From: Paratinospora sagittata
Lineage: Eukaryota; Streptophyta; Magnoliopsida; Ranunculales; Menispermaceae
Length of the DNA stretch: 64,000 nucleotides
Direction: 5' to 3'
NCBI GenBank assembly: GCA_035771175.1
Contig: CM069594.1
Span: forward strand, 17,083,670-17,147,669
Under the pieces are notes generated by a model, which had not been told where the DNA came from, searched no databases, and saw only the letters and a list, made by a program, of their open reading frames with translations. A program made the translations under genes and the position numbers. Position 1 is the first letter of the stretch, and every line of letters starts with the position of its first letter. Positions 21,696 through 32,887 of the stretch are shown here, piece after piece.

Positions 21696-22232
21696 ACGGG
21701 TTCTTGGGAAACATATACATGTCAAGAATACCATTCTTGAACATGTCTAGGTTCCATGATCGGTAAAACAATGACAAAGCATTTGGAACATGCTCAAGTC
21801 ATCGAATTGAATCAAAAGCTTAAAACCTTAGTAAAAGATATCATGATATGGGTATAAAAATGGTTCGGTAAAACACGATAAAACAAATGGCTGAGAAATA
21901 ATGAAAGAGACCTACAACCTAGAAGGATCTAAAGCAGTTACAATGATATTAGACGTTTCGTTCTTGTGCTTTGATCTTTGGTTAACTTTAATCTTAACTT
22001 CAGTTGACTTGTCTTATTTCCATGCATGGTTGAGTTCCTTGGTGTTTGTACTTCAAGTTCTGTGCCTAGAACTTTGGCTTTGATCGAAGCTAAGTAAGTA
22101 TTGTTTCTGTCTCCAATCTCAAAATCAATCATACAGTGTTAAACTGAAACACACTTAACACACATGTTAAATCACATAAAATATCATTTGGAATCATCAA
22201 AATTACAGAGGGCAAGGGTTATCAAGCCAACG

Positions 22233-22355
22233 TATTTAACTAATACCTTGGTTCTAATATTACCGGTGTATCAGTTCTATTACTATTTTTGGCAAATATT
22301 GACATCTAGAAATAACTGATGTATCAGTTCTGATATTATTGATACATCGGCCATA
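22233..22355. repeat. 183-bp tandem repeat family, right part
   Basis: It resumes the unit cut at 13085 ('tatttaactaatacc'), then repeats 'gtatcagttctgatatt..gatacatcgg' at 22320-22350. It lies just downstream of the MULE transposase remnant, so it may be that element's subterminal sequence. Confidence 0.6.
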
Positions 22356-22607
22356 CCTATATCAATTCTACAATTGTTGTAGTTTTGAACGATACATCTC
22401 CACGCGATTTTCTCTATTTTACATATGTTCCAATGTCATAATGCAAATAAATGGATACATATTAACAAGAGAAATAAACGATATTTCATTAAATCAACAA
22501 AAAAAATACATTGTTCACCAAAAACTGATGAAGTACTAATGAAGGTGGTCTAAATAGACAATGTCAGTGACAAACAAAAAAACATACACATTTGCATGGT
22601 TATCATA
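22356..22607. other. Spacer between the tandem repeat and the MULE remnant
   Basis: AT-rich sequence with nothing recognisable. It is probably the 3' flank of the MULE transposase gene. Confidence 0.4.
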
Positions 22608-23178
22608 TCACTGATTCCTGTGAAGAGTAATAGGTTCCTTACAAGTTTGTCGATTATGGCCTATACCATGACAATGCCCACATTCTCGTCTTGCGTGATT
22701 TTCTCCTCGTGATAAAATCCTTCGCTTTCTTGGTCCCCTTGTGGACCTTCGAGTTAGTGGAGGAAGTATTATCCTGCTTCTGATATCGTCAATGATATGC
22801 CAATCATCTTCGTGCCTTACAGGAAATATAGAATTTCCGTATGATGCAATTAAACTTGTAGTCGTGTAATAACAAGAACATAAATTCTTTATAGATACAC
22901 CTCGAAATCGAGCAGTTGCAATTCCATGGACACATGGAAACTAATCAAGATCAAATTCACAACATGTGCAATTTTTATTATATAAATTTACTACTTCATT
23001 TTCTCCTCCATTGAACACTTGAAGATCATGACAAATTCTTGGAATTACATTATATCTTGCTGACCTCTTTACTTTTTTTTCGAACTTCAACTTCTGCCCA
23101 ATCGGTTAAGTAACATTTCATATCAGTTGCTACATTACGATGCTCATAAAATCACCCTTGAAAAATCTCCCTTAGGTG
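22608..23178 (-). pseudogene. MULE (Mutator-like) transposase, C-terminal pseudogene
   Basis: Reading the minus strand from 23178, the frame gives FYEHRNVATDMKCYLTDWAE, then a run of eight A (about 23072-23079) where the frame shifts, then KRSARYNVIPRICHDLQVFN. A SWIM zinc finger follows, with CTCCEFDLD, an in-frame TAG, and FPCVHGIA (the C-x-C..C-x-H pattern; about 22945-22915). The end holds a CCHC zinc knuckle, ECGHCHGIGHNRQTC (C-x2-C-x4-H-x4-C, about 22690-22640), and stops at 22608-22610. SWIM followed by CCHC is the normal C-terminus of plant MULE transposases, which cut and paste DNA. The catalytic core would lie upstream but LTR P is inserted at 23179, so only about 190 residues remain. 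It is dead: one amber codon, one frameshift and truncation. Confidence 0.8.
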
Positions 23179-23549
23179 TGTTGACCAAATAATGTCCAAG
23201 AGGGGGGGGTGAATTGGACTTTTTGCGGGATTTAAAAACTTTTTATAAATAAAAGCATGTAATAAGCAAAAGTGCAGAAACAGTAAAGTGAAATGTGCAT
23301 AAGAAGTTTACCGTGGCTCGACTCTTGAAGCCTACACCCATGACTTGATCTCTTCGATCAAGATTTCCCAAAACCCACTAAGGATCCTACTTCAAGGGTG
23401 AGGATCAAAACCGTGTACAACTCAACTTACAAGCGTGAGGACCTTTACAAACACCGTTCTCTTCAACAAAACTTCCCAGTGGCTAACAAGCCACTTAAAA
23501 TACAAATGAGATTTTGAGGATTTTCTTACCCAGAAATACTTACAATGAA
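23179..23549 (-). repeat. LTR P, left part (copia-like, inserted in the MULE)
   Basis: It starts TGTTGACCAAATAATGTCC, parallel to the starts of C (TGTTGGCTCAGATATGTCC) and S. It contains the stem-loop CTTGAT-CTCTTCG-ATCAAG (23344-23362) and GATCCT-(acttcaagggtg)-AGGATC just after it. It is cut by element C at its GCTTG target and resumes at 32433. Confidence 0.7.
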
Positions 23550-23699
23550 GCTTGTGTTGGCTCAGATATGTCCAAGAGGAGGGTGAATTGGACACTTAGA
23601 CAATTTAAAAAGGAAAGCAATGGCAATGATAAAGTGTGGAATATAAATAAATATGCACAGTCAATTTATAGTGGTTCAGCTACTTGCTTACGTCCACTA

Positions 23700-23902
23700 C
23701 CTAACCTCCTCAGTTAGGATTTTGACCTTGTCACTAAGGGATTCTCTTACGGGTGAGAATCAAACCGTTACACCTTTTTTTCTAAACTTGCAGGTGTGAG
23801 AACAACCATTACACTGCTCAGCTTGTAGGCGTGAGATCAACCTATCCCAACTTACGGGTGTGAGATAGACCTAAGCTTTCTCAACTTATGGGTGTGGGAA
23901 GA
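23700..23902 (-). repeat. Leader hairpin array and terminal stem-loop, LTR C 3'
   Basis: On the plus strand: CCTAAC-CTCCTCA-GTTAGG (23700-23718), then GATTCTC-TTACGGGT-GAGAATC (23750-23771), then about five units like TCTCA-ACTTACGGGTG-TGAGA. Loops read CACCCGTAAGT in the sense direction, the same CCYGTAA core as element A although the stems differ. Confidence 0.8.
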
Positions 23903-24575
23903 CGTAACCTTGTTGCATAACAACTCACTAGTTTATCTAACTACTGTTACAACCTTGATACAGTTTACAGGATATGAAATTAAGCACAACTGTATCCTAT
24001 GAACTATCTCTCAAATTTCTCTTTCAGCAAAAATGATATAAGTTAAAATAGTGCTGGAAATTTGAGTGAAAACAGTTCAAAATCTCAAAAGGATTTTCGG
24101 TAAAGATAGAGATTTAGCTCAGTATGAAAATCATTTAAATACGTAAAGTTTTAAAGAAAACTCTTTAAAAACAAAACGACTTAAAAATTTTCAACCAGAT
24201 GAAAATTCGACTAACTTTGAAAAAGTGTTTTGGCTAAGAGAATTTTCAGTAGCCTCAACAGATTGTTAAGTGCTCGTATATATAGACTAGAAGAGATGAA
24301 GTTATTGTTCATTTGAATTTGAATTTCAAATATGAACATTTACTCAAAACAGCTAGAATATATCACAAAAATTACAACTACACATTTCATTAATATTCTG
24401 ATTTTCTCCAGATACGCGAATTAGGAAAGTTTTAGAAGACGTGGCTCGTGAATAAGAGAATATCTCTTACAAATAAAGAAAGTTGATTTTGTACGAAAAG
24501 TTGTTCTGAAAAGGTGGCGAAAAGGATGTACATGTCAAAACAACAAAAATATCATTTTTGTCATTTTGTTCCTTT

Positions 24576-25126
24576 GAGGGCGCTCATAGAACATCAACGT
24601 CCTACTGAACAATGAATTGAGGGCGCTACTGAATCGTAAGCGTCCTGACTTACTTTGACAATTAAACGACTTAAATCATGAGGGCTCTACTCCATAGTGA
24701 GTGTCCTACTTTGTTTTAAAATCACTTAAACGCATGAGGGCGCTACTCAAGAGTTAGCGTCCTGATATTTGAAAACAGTTTTAAAACAATATTATGTACG
24801 CTGAAGGACAGTAAGCGTCCTGAAAGTTATTAAGTTGATTCTAAAGATGAGGGCACTCCTACACAAGTAGCGTCATGATAATTTATTCAACTTATAACTA
24901 TCAGCGTCCTTAAAGATAAAAATCACTTAAAAACAAAGTGAACTTCCAGCGAGCTGAAACTAAGTCAGCGTCCTGACATTCTCAAAGGTTTACAAAAGGA
25001 AGGTCGCTACTTAAAATTAAATGTCCTTATGAATCAATTTAATTCAACCTTGAGCGTCCTAATATTTTATCAGCGTCCTGACTCATCAAGTCCGAGAGGG
25101 TGCTGCTAAAACATTAGCGTCCTGAG
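24576..25126 (-). repeat. Inverted-repeat array upstream of the TATA box, LTR C 3'
   Basis: About eleven units read GAGGGCGCT-(N)-AGCGTCCTG on the plus strand, which is AGGACGCT..AGCGCCCTC in the element's sense direction, exactly as in A. Clear units start at 24576, 24620 and 24737. Confidence 0.85.
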
Positions 25127-25471
25127 AGACCCTATAAAAATGGTTTTTGATTTCTTGATTAAAGCTCGATAAAACATGATATTTCTGGACTAAATCAAAT
25201 ACTTTAGAAATCATAGAGATACCTTTAAAATGCAACGGTCAAAATATGAAAATGATTAAATCTTGCTGAGAGCAAATTGATTGATAGACTTTACATTCTA
25301 AGTACTGACAGACTCGAAACTTTATTTGAGATGATCAACAGGCTTGTAAGCTCAATTTTTTGATCTTGATTCTTGATAAATCTGAAACACTTGACAAGAT
25401 CATTAGATACACAGATTGGAGACATTTGAAATCAACAAAACACTCATGTCATAGGGTTCATTGAAATAACA

Positions 25472-25485
25472 ATCTCCCCCTTTTT
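25472..25485 (-). other. Polypurine tract of element C
   Basis: The minus strand reads AAAAAGGGGGAGAT, identical to that of element A. Confidence 0.85.
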
Positions 25486-25789
25486 GATGATTTCAAATAC
25501 TCATAGATTATGCAAATAGTTGTACTTATGCATTCAAACATATAGCAAATTTAACGTAGCAAGTATGTCAAGCATATCTGTAAACATGTCTGGTATCTGA
25601 TTTCAACATATAGATTACAAGATAATTTCAATCACAATATACAAGAATTTGAAAATTATACAGTCAACATCTTGTACAGAAACTTGGATGAACTCCCCCT
25701 GACTTGTAGCTTCCCACTTGAGCTAATTTTAGCCTTATTATCTGGCATTATCTTCTACCCCTTTTGAAAACATCAAAAAGTGGGTAGGC

Positions 25790-28652
25790 TTAGCTCGTAC
25801 TAGGACCCTTCCCTTTCCTTTTTCTTTCGGCCTCCTCATCCTTCTTGGATCCACTAGAACTTGGTTCAAATTATTTGGGTTTCCTTGATGCTCGTGGTCT
25901 TGAAGAACCATGTGTGCTTTGTCTCACACTGCTGACAGATTCATCAATTACAACAGTTTGCCTATATTTTTGAATGAATTTTTCATGGAAAGCTTGGAAA
26001 CACCAAATTTAAATGGATCAAGAGGTGGACTAGGTTTGAAACCCTTAGCTTTTTGTTCCACAAGACCCTAAACAAAATCAAGAGAAAGTGTATGACCTTC
26101 GAATTCTGGCCTGATTGGTCGCTTGCGTTTTGGATCAGGATAAGTCTCAGATGAGGGATTTGGGGGTGGAGACACTGTTCAACTGATTCTATGTAACGAC
26201 TCTTCATCATATGCTTCTTTATCTTCACATTCTAATATGCCAAGAAGTTTGTCAGACTCCTTAGGTCCTTGAGGACGTGTGAAGGTTGGAGCTCTTGGTG
26301 CAGGTGGAACCTTTACACCTTTCTTCTTCAACAAATGAAAGAGCATTGCAAAATGTTTCATACTAGAGGCAATATACCAAACAGTAGAACACGAGTAACC
26401 AAGTCGAGAATCATGGTTAGTTTTTTATCCTTTGTCTGTGCTGGCCTTGCAGTGTCTAAATTCTCTTTCAGACTAGAAATGGTTTGCAGTACTGGATCAA
26501 GCATTGTCTTGCTAGTTACTTGATCCAAGATAGCATCCAAAACTGTTTGCAAAGAGTCACAAATGGACTTATCTTTAGAGGATTCAGCCATGTTACTTCT
26601 TAAGCTTTAAAGTTCATCAAAAATCTTTTGCAAAACTTCTATAGTCACAGCACTCGAAGTATGGCTTGATGTAGCTTGGGTTGAGTGACTCGATGATGGT
26701 TGAGGTCTGGCTTGAGGAGCTTGAGAGCTTGATGATCTTGGTTGAATAAATGCAGTGATGGCTTTCATGAATGGCTTCATCTGCTGCATGGTGTCTCGAA
26801 CATCCTTAACTAGATCATTATTTATCGGTGAAGCAGGCAAAAATCGCATGACACTTAACTGTTGGTCCATTTGTTGTGTCACTTTCTCGGGTAATTCAGT
26901 TGTCTGGATCATGTGAGAGTTAAATACTTTCATCTCATTTATCTCAGCTCTCTCCTGAGATTTTAGAGAGTCTCAGACCTCTGCCAATATCTCATTTTTC
27001 AGTTGAACTTGATTATGTTCTAGACGAGTCATTAGCTGAGACATGACAAAAATCTAATTTTCTCTCAGTCTTCTCAGAAAATCTTCCTCTCTAAAGAATT
27101 CATCATTTGGCCTGCTTGTAGAAGGATACGAAGGTGGCTCTTGATCAGATGAGTTTTCCTCATTAACATTTTCCATTTCATCTTCTGCTTGAGATTCAAC
27201 ATTGGCCTCATGAAAATTTTCACTATGATCTTTTTCATCAACTTTTTCATTCATGTCATCTCCCTGATAGGGTATGATAGCCAGATCATAACCCTCTGTA
27301 TCTTGACATTGTTCACCATCAGACTTAGTCCTTTTCGAGTCTTGGGATTCCATTGATACAGGGATATCAAATGGATATGGTGGCCTGGAGATAGTTCTAT
27401 TTGAGTCCTCACTGACTCTTTCTCTGGTAATGTCTTCCAAGATTGCATCAACATTTTCTGACTCATGCAAATGTTCTTCAACAACGGCCTGAGCAATCTG
27501 GGTCACCTCTTCCATCAGATGTTCTTCAACATGAACAGCTTGCAGACATGTTCAATTTCCACATCATCAATTGAAACATGCTCAATGTTAGCTCTGGCAA
27601 CAACTTCCTTTTGCACAGCCTGTTCTTCTTGAGTAGTCGAAGCTTGGGCAACTTCTTTTTCCATTGCTGAGACATCTTCTTCTCGTATTTCATCTTTTCC
27701 ACTGGATTCTCCCTCAAGTGGAACGTCTAACATTGGAAGCCATTTGTCCAATTCAGGGACATAAGTGTATCTCATCAATTTCACATTGGTTTGACCAATG
27801 CAGTTGTATCTGCTGGTCTCCTTGAAACTTTCTCCCCTGAAATCAATACCACATCTCTCGAACAGAGTGGTGAGGTATACCAAGTGGCAAACCTCATCCT
27901 CTACTAACCACTGTATTCATTACATGCATGAGGATGTCGGCGAGATTCACTTTCTTCTTCTCCAGAATGCACTAGATTAAGAATAAATCTAAATCTTTCT
28001 CATTAGCTCTGCTGCCGATTTTAGGCTGAATGATGTTGTGGATTATTCTGGGAATAAGTTCAAAGGAATGATTTGTGAGTTTCTTGTCGACACTCTTGTG
28101 GTCCTTTTTCTTTGAAATAAGATTAAGAGTAGAAAGGTTGTTGTAGCCTGGATACTGGACTTTATTTTTAGTGAATGAAAGTATGTGGGCACTTTCATCA
28201 CTCGGCAAGGAAAATCGCAACAGATTTTCCCTTACCATAGTTTGTTTTGTGAATTCAAAACTGGGTTTATTGACCAAATTCAAATAAAATTGGCTGACGA
28301 GACTAGGGTACCATTTTGAATTGAAGGTAAGTAAATCAATCCAGCCTTGGAACTCAAATAAGGATAAAATGTCCAGGTGGGAGTTAATGAAGAAATCTAA
28401 ATCTACAAAACATCCATCGATTATAGCTCGGTTAATTAGCTTCTCAGCTTTTTCTCCCTTTCTTCTTATCTGGGAAGAAGAAGGTAGGTGGGATGGTCCA
28501 AACACGGTTTCAATAGGAGGTGTGGGTTCTTTAGCCAGTTCGGCCTGAGTTGGTTATGTTCTTGATCTCACACTTCTATTTGGAGGTGATGATGGTGAAA
28601 CAACTTGCTTTCTTGCAGAAAAGGGGCGAAGCTTTTCGAGTTTGAGTGCCAT
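25790..28652 (-). pseudogene. Long reading frame of element C, 'putative plant transposon protein'-like, degraded
   Basis: It starts at the ATG at 28652-28650 (MALKLEKLRPFSARK, basic N-terminus) and ends GKGPSTS-stop at 25790-25792. The intact product would be roughly 950 residues. Residues from about 60 to 300 (28505-27880) hold the recognisable domain: KAEKLINRAIIDGCFVDLDF, FEFQGWIDLL, then SQFYLNL and ELIPRIIHNIIQPK. This is the pattern of the plant family annotated as putative plant transposon protein (Pfam 'Transposase_32' from memory; assignment not checked). An acidic Glu-rich region (27880-27050), a Pro/Ser/Gln-rich stretch (26930-26600), and charged segments with basic tail RKGKGPSTS follow. 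Defects include a TAA after residue 34, frameshifts near 27970 and 26360, and a roughly 28-base loss near 28220 relative to the fragment at 35488. The function is unknown. It fills the place of pol. Confidence 0.65.
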
Positions 28653-29289
28653 TGAAAAATTAAATGAAAAGATATGGAAAACTGAGGCAACAAGGAAAAT
28701 ACTAATACAATAGGAATTTGAGGACTAAAAAATGAACAGAGAACAAGATATACCAAAGGTTAAAGATGAATATTCAGAGGTAATTTTTGAAACGATTCCT
28801 GGTAAGTTCTCGTCGAAGCGTCTTAGGGCACAAAGGGTGAAAAGTGACTGCTAGGTTACTGAATGTTTGATTTTATAGTGAAAAAATGATAAGCTTGGTC
28901 CTGACACACACCAGCACGTGTTGCTTACTAGTCTCTAAAGGCGATTTAATTTAATTAACATTTGCGACCGATTAGCGTCTTTCTTCTGACTAATAGTCTT
29001 GATTGACTAGAGCTAATATGCACGTTAGCGTCCTCATTTGTTGTTAGTTTGCTGCAGGATATTTAAGCACTACTACTATTAATCAGATTTGACCAATTAA
29101 ACTTAAGTATCGTATGGTTGAATAAACAATATCACAAATTATATTTCATCAACCAATCATCAATAATTTAATCATGAGAGAAAATATTTAAGCATTCTAA
29201 GCATTGCATGATTAACGATAAGTATATTCTAATAATAGCATCAGTAATGAGAGTGACTTTTATACCTTTGTATATTTTTGACTTTTACC
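28653..29289 (-). other. Non-coding leader of the long reading frame in element C
   Basis: This stretch lies between the gag relic and the long frame. It holds one more AGGACGCTAA-type pair ('gaccgattagcgtc', 'gttagcgtcctc' at 28972-29032). It is shared with J (48010-48780) and, in opposite orientation, with H. Confidence 0.6.
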
Positions 29290-30407
29290 TCAAGGTACTG
29301 CAAAGTCCTCGACTTGAGCACTCTGTCTCATTTTGAAGCAGCTAAGATAATTCATTATTTTCTTTCTCCATGCTGACTTCTTTCTCGACATTCTCTCAGG
29401 AGATCTTTCATTAAGCTTCCTGGATGTGCTTGCTGAGGATTGATAACACATTGTGTATATATCATTAGCAACTTCACTTCCGTTCCTGGTTGGTGAATTT
29501 GCAAGAATGTATTCTCTCTCGGATGAAGTTTCTAACCCACTCAAAATATAATCAATCTCTTGAAAACTGATTTCAAAACTCGTTTAGAAAATCTACTTTA
29601 TATTTCTAGTTTTTAGGAAAACTCTTTAAAATGTATTGCACTAAAGTAGAGTGAGAGATGGTTTTTCCAAAATATTCAAGTTCATTTACTAGACATATAA
29701 AACGTTGCAGGTTATCATGAATTGACTCACTATCTAAAACCCTAAAGTGAACGAGTGGCTCTTCTATTGTTCTAACTGGGTCTCTAGTCTCATCCATTCT
29801 TTCAACGGTTTGCAAGAGATCACATAACTTTTTTAAACTCATTTCCCATGGTTCAACAGATTTAGTTAACATTGTTAGCTTATTATTCCATTTCTTTGGA
29901 AGCTTATCACATAAATATACTAGAGATATTTCTACAGGTATTTCCTAATTTACTTCTTGCATTCCGTCTAGAATAGATTAATATCTGTTACATGTCGTAT
30001 CGAGAGATTCATTCTCCGATATCTCAAAGGCACAAATAGCTTATTAGACTCTATGAGCTTTTCATCTTGAATGATAATCTTTTCACAGTGAAATGATTTG
30101 AGTGTTTCCCAAATCTCTTTGGCACTCTCGAGATGAACTACCCTTTCTACTTCTTCCTCGGGTAAAGAGCAATACGAGGCATAGACACCTTGAGCGTTAT
30201 GCTTATCAATTAGTCTTTCCTTGTCTGTCCATAATTCAATAGGCTTGTTGGGGATGGTGAAGCCGATTATAACCATTTCTCATAAACTGATATCCTTAGA
30301 TCGAAGAAGGATTTCATCCTTATCATCCAATCTTCAAACCAATCTCTACTGAACAAAGGTGGTCTATCTAAAGGTTGACCTACTTCTATAACTGTGCCTC
30401 TGGTCAT
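29290..30407 (-). pseudogene. Copia-type gag relic of element C
   Basis: It begins at the ATG at 30407-30405 (MTRGTVIEVGQPLDRPPLFS), about 50 bases after the PBS, and soon reads DWFEDWMIRMKSFF, the N-terminal signature of Ty1/copia gag. After a frameshift near 30275 the product continues with GVYASYCSLPEEEVERVVHL and AKEIWETLKSFH, the UBN2-type gag core. A further piece (29872-29606) ends LVNELEYFGKTIS..YILKSFP, again a copia gag motif. The last open frame (29544-29290) is basic and ends in DFAVP; its role is unclear. No zinc knuckle was found. Gag packages the element RNA; this copy is broken in at least two places. Confidence 0.75.
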
Positions 30408-30455
30408 TGTGATTTATATCAAAGAAATTGTGAAGTTTCTTTGAAGAGCAACATT

Positions 30456-30467
30456 GCTCTGATACCA
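30456..30467 (-). other. Primer binding site of element C (initiator tRNA-Met)
   Basis: The minus strand reads TGGTATCAGAGC, separated from the LTR at 30470 by two bases, the same geometry as element A. Confidence 0.9.
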
Positions 30468-30614
30468 ATTGTTGGCCCAGATATGTCCAAGAAGGGGGTG
30501 AATTGGACACTTAGACAATTTAAAAATAAAAGAAATGGCAATGATAAAGTGCAGAATGTAAATAAATATGCACTGTCGATTTATAGTGGTTTGGCTACTT
30601 GCCTACGTCCACTA

Positions 30615-30873
30615 CCTAACCTCCTCAGTTAGGATTTTAACCTTGTCACTAAGGGATTCTCTTACGGGTGAGAATCAACCGTTACACCTTTTTCTCAACT
30701 TGCAGGTGTGAAAACAACCATTACACTGCTCAGCTTGCAGGCTTGAGATCAACCTATCCCAACTTACGGGTGTGAGACAGACCTAAGCTTTCTCAACTTA
30801 CTGGTGTGAGAACTACCGTTTCTCAGCTTACGGGTGTGAGAAGACCGTTTCTCAACTTACGGGTGTGAGAAGA
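30615..30873 (-). repeat. Leader hairpin array and terminal stem-loop, LTR C 5'
   Basis: Seven units follow CCTAAC-CTCCTCA-GTTAGG: GATTCTC-TTACGGGT-GAGAATC, then units built on TTCTCA-(acttacgggtg)-TGAGAA, the last two nearly identical. One more unit is present here than in the 3' LTR, so unit number varies within one element. Confidence 0.8.
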
Positions 30874-31544
30874 CCTAACTTGTTGAATAACAACTCTGTA
30901 GTTTATCTAACTACTGTTACAACCTTGATACAGTTTACAGGATATGAAACTAAGCACAACTATATCCTATGAACTATCTCTCAAATTTTTTTTTCAGCAA
31001 GAATGATATAAGTTAAAACAGTGCTGGAAATTTGAGTGAAAACAGTTCAAATTCTTTAATGGATTTTCAGATAAAGATAGAGATTTAGCTCAGTATGAAA
31101 ATCATTTAAATATGTAAAGTTTCAAAGAAAACTCTTTGAAAACAAAGCGACTTAAACTTTTTCGACCAGACGAAAACTCAACTAACTTTCAAAAAGTGTT
31201 TTGGCTCAGAAAATTTTTAGTAGCCTTAACAGATTGTTAAGTGCTCGTATATATAGACTAGAAGAGATGAAGTTGTTGTTCATTTGAATTTTAATTTCAA
31301 ATATGAACGTTTACTCACAACAACTAGAATATCACAAAAATGGCAACTACACATTTCATGAATATTTTGATTTTCTCCAAATGCATGAATAATGAGAATT
31401 TTAGAAGACGTGGTTCGTGAATCAGAGAATATCTCTTACAAATAAAGAAAGTTGATTTTGTATGAAAAGTTGTTCTGAAAAGGTGGCGAAAATGATGTAC
31501 ATGTCAAAACAACAAAAATATCATTTTTGTCGTTTTGTTCCTTT

Positions 31545-32095
31545 GAGGGCGCTCATAGAACATCAGTGTAATACTGAGCAATGAAGTGAGAGAGCTACTG
31601 AATCATAAGCATCCTGACATACTTTGACAATTAAACGACTTAAATCATGAGGGTGCTACTTAATAGTGAACGTCCTGCTTTGTTTTAAAATCACTTAAAC
31701 GCACGAGGGCGCTACTCAAGAGTTAGTGTCCTGATATTTGAAAATAGTTTTAAAACAATATTAAGTACGCTAAAAGACAGTAAGCGTCCTGAAAGTTATT
31801 AAGTTGATTCTAAAGATAAGGGCGCTCCTACACAAGTAGTGTCCAGATAATGTATTCAACTTATAACTATCAGTGTCCTTAAAGATAGAAGTCACTTAAA
31901 AATAAAGGGAACTTCCAGCGAGCTGAAACTAAGTTAGCGTCTTGACATTCTCAAATATTAACAAAAGGAAGGTCACTACTTATAAGTAAGCGTCCTTATG
32001 AATCAGTTTAATTCAACCTTGAGCGTCCTAAAATTTTTTCAGCTTCTTGACTCATCAAGTCCAGGAGGGTGCTACTAAAACATTAGCGTCCTGAA
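31545..32095 (-). repeat. Inverted-repeat array upstream of the TATA box, LTR C 5'
   Basis: It has the same layout as 24576-25126. Several arms show single transitions that weaken pairing (for example 'agtgtcc' for 'agcgtcc'). Confidence 0.8.
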
Positions 32096-32432
32096 AGACT
32101 CTATAAAAATGGTTTTTGATTTCTTGATTAAAGCTCGATAAAACATGATATTTCCAGACTAAATCAAATACTTAAGAAATCATAGAGATACCTTTAAAAT
32201 GCGATGATCAAAATATGAAAATGAATAAATCATGCTGAGAGCAAATTGATCGATAGACTTTACATTCTAAGTACTGACAGACTCGAAACTTTACTTGAGA
32301 TGATTAATAGGCTTGTAAGCTCAATTCTTTGATCTTGATTCTTGATAAATCTGAAACACTTGACAAAATCATTAGATACAAATATTGGAGATATTTGGAA
32401 TCATCAAAATATTTATGTCAAATAACAGCTTG

Positions 32433-32882
32433 AGCCTTGCTTAGAAATTGCTCAGGAGAAGATGAAGTATAAGTGCAAGAGCAATGAGTAATGGTTTTTG
32501 AAAACACCTTTGGAGCACTTGAATTATTTGAATGTGTTCATTTTAATCCAAAGTGAACATAGTGGATTGAAGTTCAAGACATAGAAAAACTTTTGAAAGC
32601 TTTGAAATAAGTTGAAATTGCAAATAGTGTTTTAGTTGTATCTCCCAAAGAGTATAACATTCTTTTTTATATGGAAAACGGAGAATGTTCAAGATTAGGG
32701 TTTCAATATCCAAGAAAAGCTCTGATTCGATTTTGAAATTCAAACCAAGCGGTCCGATTCTTTCACACAAATGTATGGGGCAAATGCTATTTGAAAAATT
32801 GCGTAAAAGGACATTGTATGAAATATAAAATCATGTGCCAAACGTCACTGTCGCAACCCAAAAAAGTCAATTTTTCCCTAAC
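32433..32882 (-). repeat. LTR P, middle part
   Basis: This is the continuation of LTR P after element C. It is AT-rich without coding and is interrupted by solo LTR D at its ACAAA target (32883-32887). Confidence 0.6.
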
Positions 32883-32887
32883 ACAAA

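Larger units (their letters stand above)
13086..22232 (-). mobile_element. Solo LTR Q, copia-like, interrupted by a nested element
   Basis: The plus strand starts TGAAAGACATCG and ends ..AGCCAACG (an expected CA now CG). It is flanked by an exact TATTT duplication (13081-13085, 22233-22237). With the nested 7.5-kb element removed it is about 1.6 kb. It is a distant relative of the A and C LTRs: it shares the block 'tatagtggttcggc' (about 13208) and the stem-loop CCTGAT-CTACCAG-ATCAGG (13245-13263). In place of the AGGACGCT array it carries nine 12-bp palindromes (21397-21695). There is no internal sequence, so it arose by LTR-LTR recombination. Confidence 0.8.
23555..25471 (-). repeat. 3' LTR of element C
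   Basis: The LTR is 1917 bp. The plus strand begins TGTTGGCTCAG and ends GAAATAACA. Stem-loop 23700-23718, hairpin array 23749-23902, TATA-like CTATATATA (minus strand, about 24277-24285) and inverted-repeat array 24576-25126 lie in the same relative order as in element A. Confidence 0.9.
23555..32427 (-). mobile_element. Complete copia-like retrotransposon with a long non-pol reading frame (element C)
   Basis: The LTRs are 23555-25471 and 30470-32427, with an exact TSD GCTTG (23550-23554 and 32428-32432). On the minus strand the order is 5' LTR (right), PBS for initiator tRNA-Met (30456-30467), copia-type gag relic (30407-29290), non-coding stretch, a long degraded reading frame (28652-25790) resembling the 'putative plant transposon protein' family, polypurine tract, and 3' LTR (left). 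There is no reverse transcriptase, integrase or protease. The same reading frame recurs in J, H and as a fragment at 35488, so it belongs to the family and is not a chance capture. The right LTR has a short deletion next to its outer end. Confidence 0.9.
30470..32427 (-). repeat. 5' LTR of element C
   Basis: The LTR is 1958 bp. Stem-loop 30615-30633, hairpin array 30655-30873, TATA-like 31248-31256 (minus) and inverted-repeat array 31545-32095 lie in order. About 14 bases near the outer end ('tagggttcattga' in the other LTR) are missing. Confidence 0.9.
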
